The notes under the pieces: model-generated
What the model saw: the letters and a program-made list of their open reading frames with translations, nothing else
Told to the model about the DNA's origin: nothing
The model's database searches: none
Origin: Methylococcaceae bacterium
GTDB taxonomy: Bacteria; Pseudomonadota; Gammaproteobacteria; Methylococcales; Methylomonadaceae
Assembly: GCA_003155565.1 (NCBI GenBank)
Contig: PMDM01000125.1
Location: 1 to 10,357, forward strand
DNA length: 10,357 nt
Reading direction: 5' to 3'
In this document: positions 8,215 to 10,357 of the stretch, one piece after another
Numbering within the stretch: the stretch's first letter is position 1
Layout: each line of letters begins with the position of its first letter
Made by a program: the position numbers and the translations under genes

Positions 8215-8228
8215 CTTCCGCAAGGAAG
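8215..8228 (+). promoter_or_regulatory. tetraloop hairpin covering the only SD-like motif before pilD
   Basis: CTTCC (8215-8219), loop GCAA (a GNRA tetraloop) and GGAAG (8224-8228) form a small hairpin in the 61-bp pilC-pilD gap. The 3' arm holds the only Shine-Dalgarno-like sequence (AAGGA, 8222-8226), which lies a long 15 nt before the ATG. It might limit pilD translation relative to pilB and pilC; this is inference. Confidence 0.4.
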
Positions 8229-8241
8229 CCTAGCACCCAGC

Positions 8242-9114
8242 ATGCAGCAATTTGACTACCTTTTTGGCTCGTCAGTCCTTTTTTCCGCTCTCGTCGGCTT
8301 GATTGGCCTGTTGGTCGGCAGTTTTTTGAATGTGGTTATCTATCGCCTGCCGGTCATGATGCAGCTTAGCTGGCGCAAGGATTGCCAAGATTATCTGGGA
8401 CTGGCTTCAGAGCCGCTGGCAGATGAACCTTTTAATCTGGTGCTGCCACTCTCGCGTTGCCCTGGTTGCAACACGCCCATCAAGCCTTACCAGAATATTC
8501 CGGTCATCAGTTATATTTTTTTGCGTGGCAAGTGTGCCCAATGTGCTAAGCCTATTTCATTACGTTACCCGATCATAGAAGCGTTTACCGCCCTGACGTC
8601 TTTCATAATAGCTAGTCATTTTGGTTTTACGCCACAAACAGGATTTGCCTTATTATTGACTTGGTCCTTGATTGCATTGAGCTTTATCGATATAGACCAT
8701 CAATTATTACCTGATTCAATCACGCTACCTGCCTTATGGCTGGGATTATTTCTGAGCGTGTTCGATTTCTTTACCGATAGCCACGACAGCATTATCGGCG
8801 CGATTGCCGGTTACCTAGTGCTTTGGAGCGTTTTTCACCTGTTTAAATTGCTGACCGGCAAGGAAGGCATGGGCTATGGCGATTTCAAATTACTGGCTTT
8901 ATTTGGTGCTTGGTTAGGCTGGCAATTTTTACCTGCCATTATTTTGCTGTCCTCATTGGTCGGTGCTGTGGTCGGCATCGCCATGATTGTATTTTCTCGG
9001 CATGACCGCAACACGCCTATCCCTTTCGGCCCTTATTTGGCGGCTGCGGGTTGGATTGCGCTGATCTGGGGGGCTGATATTAATCAACTCTATTTGAAAA
9101 TGGCAGGTTTATAA
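8242..9114 (+). CDS. pilD: prepilin peptidase / N-methyltransferase PilD
   Basis: Inner-membrane bifunctional enzyme (aspartic protease family A24) that removes the leader of type IV prepilins and pseudopilins and methylates the new N-terminus. 290 residues, typical. The N-terminal methyltransferase loop has the zinc-type cysteine pairs C73/C76 (CPGC) and C98/C101 (CAQC), with QNIPVISYIFLRGKC between them. The peptidase aspartates fall at D150 or D152 in FIDIDHQLLPD and D214 in GMGYGDFK. About eight hydrophobic segments, the first at 13-35. It follows pilC after 61 bp. In many gammaproteobacteria the same enzyme also serves type II secretion, which cannot be judged here. Confidence 0.97.
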   Translation: MQQFDYLFGSSVLFSALVGLIGLLVGSFLNVVIYRLPVMMQLSWRKDCQDYLGLASEPLADEPFNLVLPLSRCPGCNTPIKPYQNIPVISYIFLRGKCAQCAKPISLRYPIIEAFTALTSFIIASHFGFTPQTGFALLLTWSLIALSFIDIDHQLLPDSITLPALWLGLFLSVFDFFTDSHDSIIGAIAGYLVLWSVFHLFKLLTGKEGMGYGDFKLLALFGAWLGWQFLPAIILLSSLVGAVVGIAMIVFSRHDRNTPIPFGPYLAAAGWIALIWGADINQLYLKMAGL

Positions 9115-9118
9115 TCGG

Positions 9119-9733
9119 GTGTTCAAAGTAGGGCTTACTGGCGGCATAGGCTGTGGCAAAACCACGGTCAGCAAGCACTTCACAGGAATGAATGTCCCGG
9201 TCATCGACGCTGATGACATCGCGCATTGGCTGGTAGAAATTGGGCAACCCGCTTTATTGGAAATAGGTAAAGCCTTTGGTGATAAAACTCTCAATCCTGA
9301 TGGTTCTTTAAACAGACAATATTTACGTGAACTTGTTTTTTCAGATCCTCATCAAAAACAAAAACTTGAAGCCATTCTGCATCCTCTTATCTTTGCCGCT
9401 ATACAGGAGAAAATTGACCGATTGGATAGTCCTTATTGCATCATCAGCATCCCCTTATTATTTGAAACACACAGAACTCATTTCGTTGACCGAATACTCG
9501 TGATTGATTGCCCCATTGAACTCCAGATAGAACGCGTTAAATCCCGTGACAGTTTAGACGACTTAAGAATCCAGTCTATAATCGGCAGCCAAGTGAACCG
9601 GGAATACAGGCTAAAACATGCCGATGATGTTATCGACACAACTGAAACCAGTACCAGACTTGCAGAACAGGTCAAAAAATTGCACAATCTATACCTTTCA
9701 ATCAGCGCTTCCTTAGGACAAACACGCTCGTGA
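9119..9733 (+). CDS. coaE: dephospho-CoA kinase
   Basis: Phosphorylates the ribose 3'-hydroxyl of dephospho-CoA with ATP, the last step of coenzyme A synthesis; cytosolic. 204 residues, the usual size. Visible motifs: P-loop GGIGCGKT (8-15), DADD (30-33) with H36 where arginine is common, DGSLNRQYLRELVF (61-74), LHP (87-89), PLLFE (112-116) and the C-terminal R-V-K-x-RD lid followed by the Q-N-R...ADD segment. The GTG start is forced, because the P-loop begins only a few residues in and no in-frame ATG precedes it. It begins 4 nt after the pilD stop, with a modest AGG (9105-9107) upstream, so translation is probably coupled to pilD. The pilD-coaE neighbourhood is conserved across gammaproteobacteria. 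Confidence 0.96.
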   Translation: MFKVGLTGGIGCGKTTVSKHFTGMNVPVIDADDIAHWLVEIGQPALLEIGKAFGDKTLNPDGSLNRQYLRELVFSDPHQKQKLEAILHPLIFAAIQEKIDRLDSPYCIISIPLLFETHRTHFVDRILVIDCPIELQIERVKSRDSLDDLRIQSIIGSQVNREYRLKHADDVIDTTETSTRLAEQVKKLHNLYLSISASLGQTRS

Positions 9734-10357
9734 AAAACCATATTACCTATGAATTTCCACTCAATGAACGAATCCGGGTTTTCATTAGGCTAGAGCAGCT
9801 ATTCCAAGAATTCAGCCATTTTTCATCGGGCTCGACCATCGCCGACAAACGCGCCGCCATTGGCGTGTTGCTGGATGTTATGTCGATTTTCAGGCGCAAC
9901 GACCTCAAATCGGAAATCCTCAAAGAACTGGATCGCCATGCAAAAGTACTCAATAAATATGCCGACAGCCAAAATGTTGACCCAAAACAACTGGAATCCA
10001 TACTTAACAAGCTTACTCAAACCAGCAAAAAACTCTATGCGACTCCTGGGAAAATAGGCATCGGGGTCATGGAAAGCGATCTGTTTCAGAGTATCGCGCA
10101 GCGCAGTTCAATTCCAGGCGGAACTTGCTCATTTGACCTGCCGGAATTTCATTACTGGCTGGAACAGGAAGAGTCGATCCGGTTCAAAGACCTGGAACAC
10201 TGGAGCAATCCTTTCAACGAAATTCGTACCGCAATTGACCTGATCCTGGATTTTGTTCGTACCAGCAATGCACCCAGCGAAGAAATGGCCGAGGCCGGTT
10301 TTTTTCAAATTGCTTTGGACAAAAGCCTACCCTACCAGCTTATCAAAGTCAGCATGG
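9730..10357 (+). CDS. zapD: cell division protein ZapD (partial, runs off the window)
   Basis: ZapD (formerly YacF, DUF1342) binds the C-terminal tail of FtsZ and bundles protofilaments, strengthening the division ring; cytosolic. I translated 209 codons without a stop; family members have about 250 residues, so roughly the last sixth is missing. The N-terminus (ITYEFPLNERIRVFIRLEQL) is the family hallmark, followed by KRAAIGVLLDVMSIFRRNDLK (about 40-60) and SSIPGGTCSFDLPEFHYWL in the second half. The GTG start overlaps the coaE stop as GTGA, with AGGA (9715-9718) 11 nt upstream, so it should be coupled to coaE. yacG often follows next in this cluster, beyond the window. Confidence 0.95.
   Translation, partial: MKNHITYEFPLNERIRVFIRLEQLFQEFSHFSSGSTIADKRAAIGVLLDVMSIFRRNDLKSEILKELDRHAKVLNKYADSQNVDPKQLESILNKLTQTSKKLYATPGKIGIGVMESDLFQSIAQRSSIPGGTCSFDLPEFHYWLEQEESIRFKDLEHWSNPFNEIRTAIDLILDFVRTSNAPSEEMAEAGFFQIALDKSLPYQLIKVSM

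Noticed and set aside
9747..10057. Short open frames on both strands over the right edge
   Set aside because: The sequence is fully explained by the unterminated zapD reading frame from 9730, which has family motifs throughout.

Overview
The window reads as an ordinary, densely coded chromosomal segment of a gammaproteobacterium. The evidence is a CmoB that follows the enterobacterial protein almost motif for motif, a Pseudomonas-like HemB, and the gene order pilB-pilC-pilD-coaE-zapD, which is a classic gammaproteobacterial arrangement. Base composition looks moderate (by eye in the mid-40s % GC). The short urate-hydroxylase-like membrane protein and the style of the intergenic repeats remind me of Methylococcales (methanotrophs), but that placement is inference and no marker gene here proves it.

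Left third, minus strand (1-3191): a 94-bp MITE-like inverted repeat (52-145), then aroE (shikimate dehydrogenase), a 358-bp gene-free gap holding two REP-like palindromic units and a strong rho-independent terminator, then a short PuuD-type membrane protein and hemB (porphobilinogen synthase, of the type lacking the zinc-binding cysteines). hemB and the membrane-protein gene are co-oriented and 92 bp apart; the terminator closes this unit.

Middle, plus strand (3377-5120): an orphan MlaC/Ttg2D-family periplasmic lipid-binding protein with a signal peptide, then cmoB, which makes the cmo5U34 wobble modification in tRNA. cmoB starts with GTG directly after an in-frame stop. Several hairpins sit in the gaps on either side of it.

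Right half, plus strand (5185-10357): a good sigma70-type promoter drives a compact operon. pilB (assembly ATPase), pilC (inner-membrane platform) and pilD (prepilin peptidase/methyltransferase) make the type IV pilus assembly core; coaE (last step of CoA synthesis) and zapD (FtsZ-ring bundling factor) follow with tight or overlapping junctions and GTG starts. zapD runs off the window edge. No pilin gene is present next to pilB.

I found no CRISPR array, tRNA, rRNA, IS element with transposase, prophage or defence system. The most notable items are the MITE-like repeat, the REP-like repeats, the short stand-alone PuuD-like protein beside hemB, and small structured elements at the pilB and pilD translation starts. 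I do not see a convincing new biological system here.
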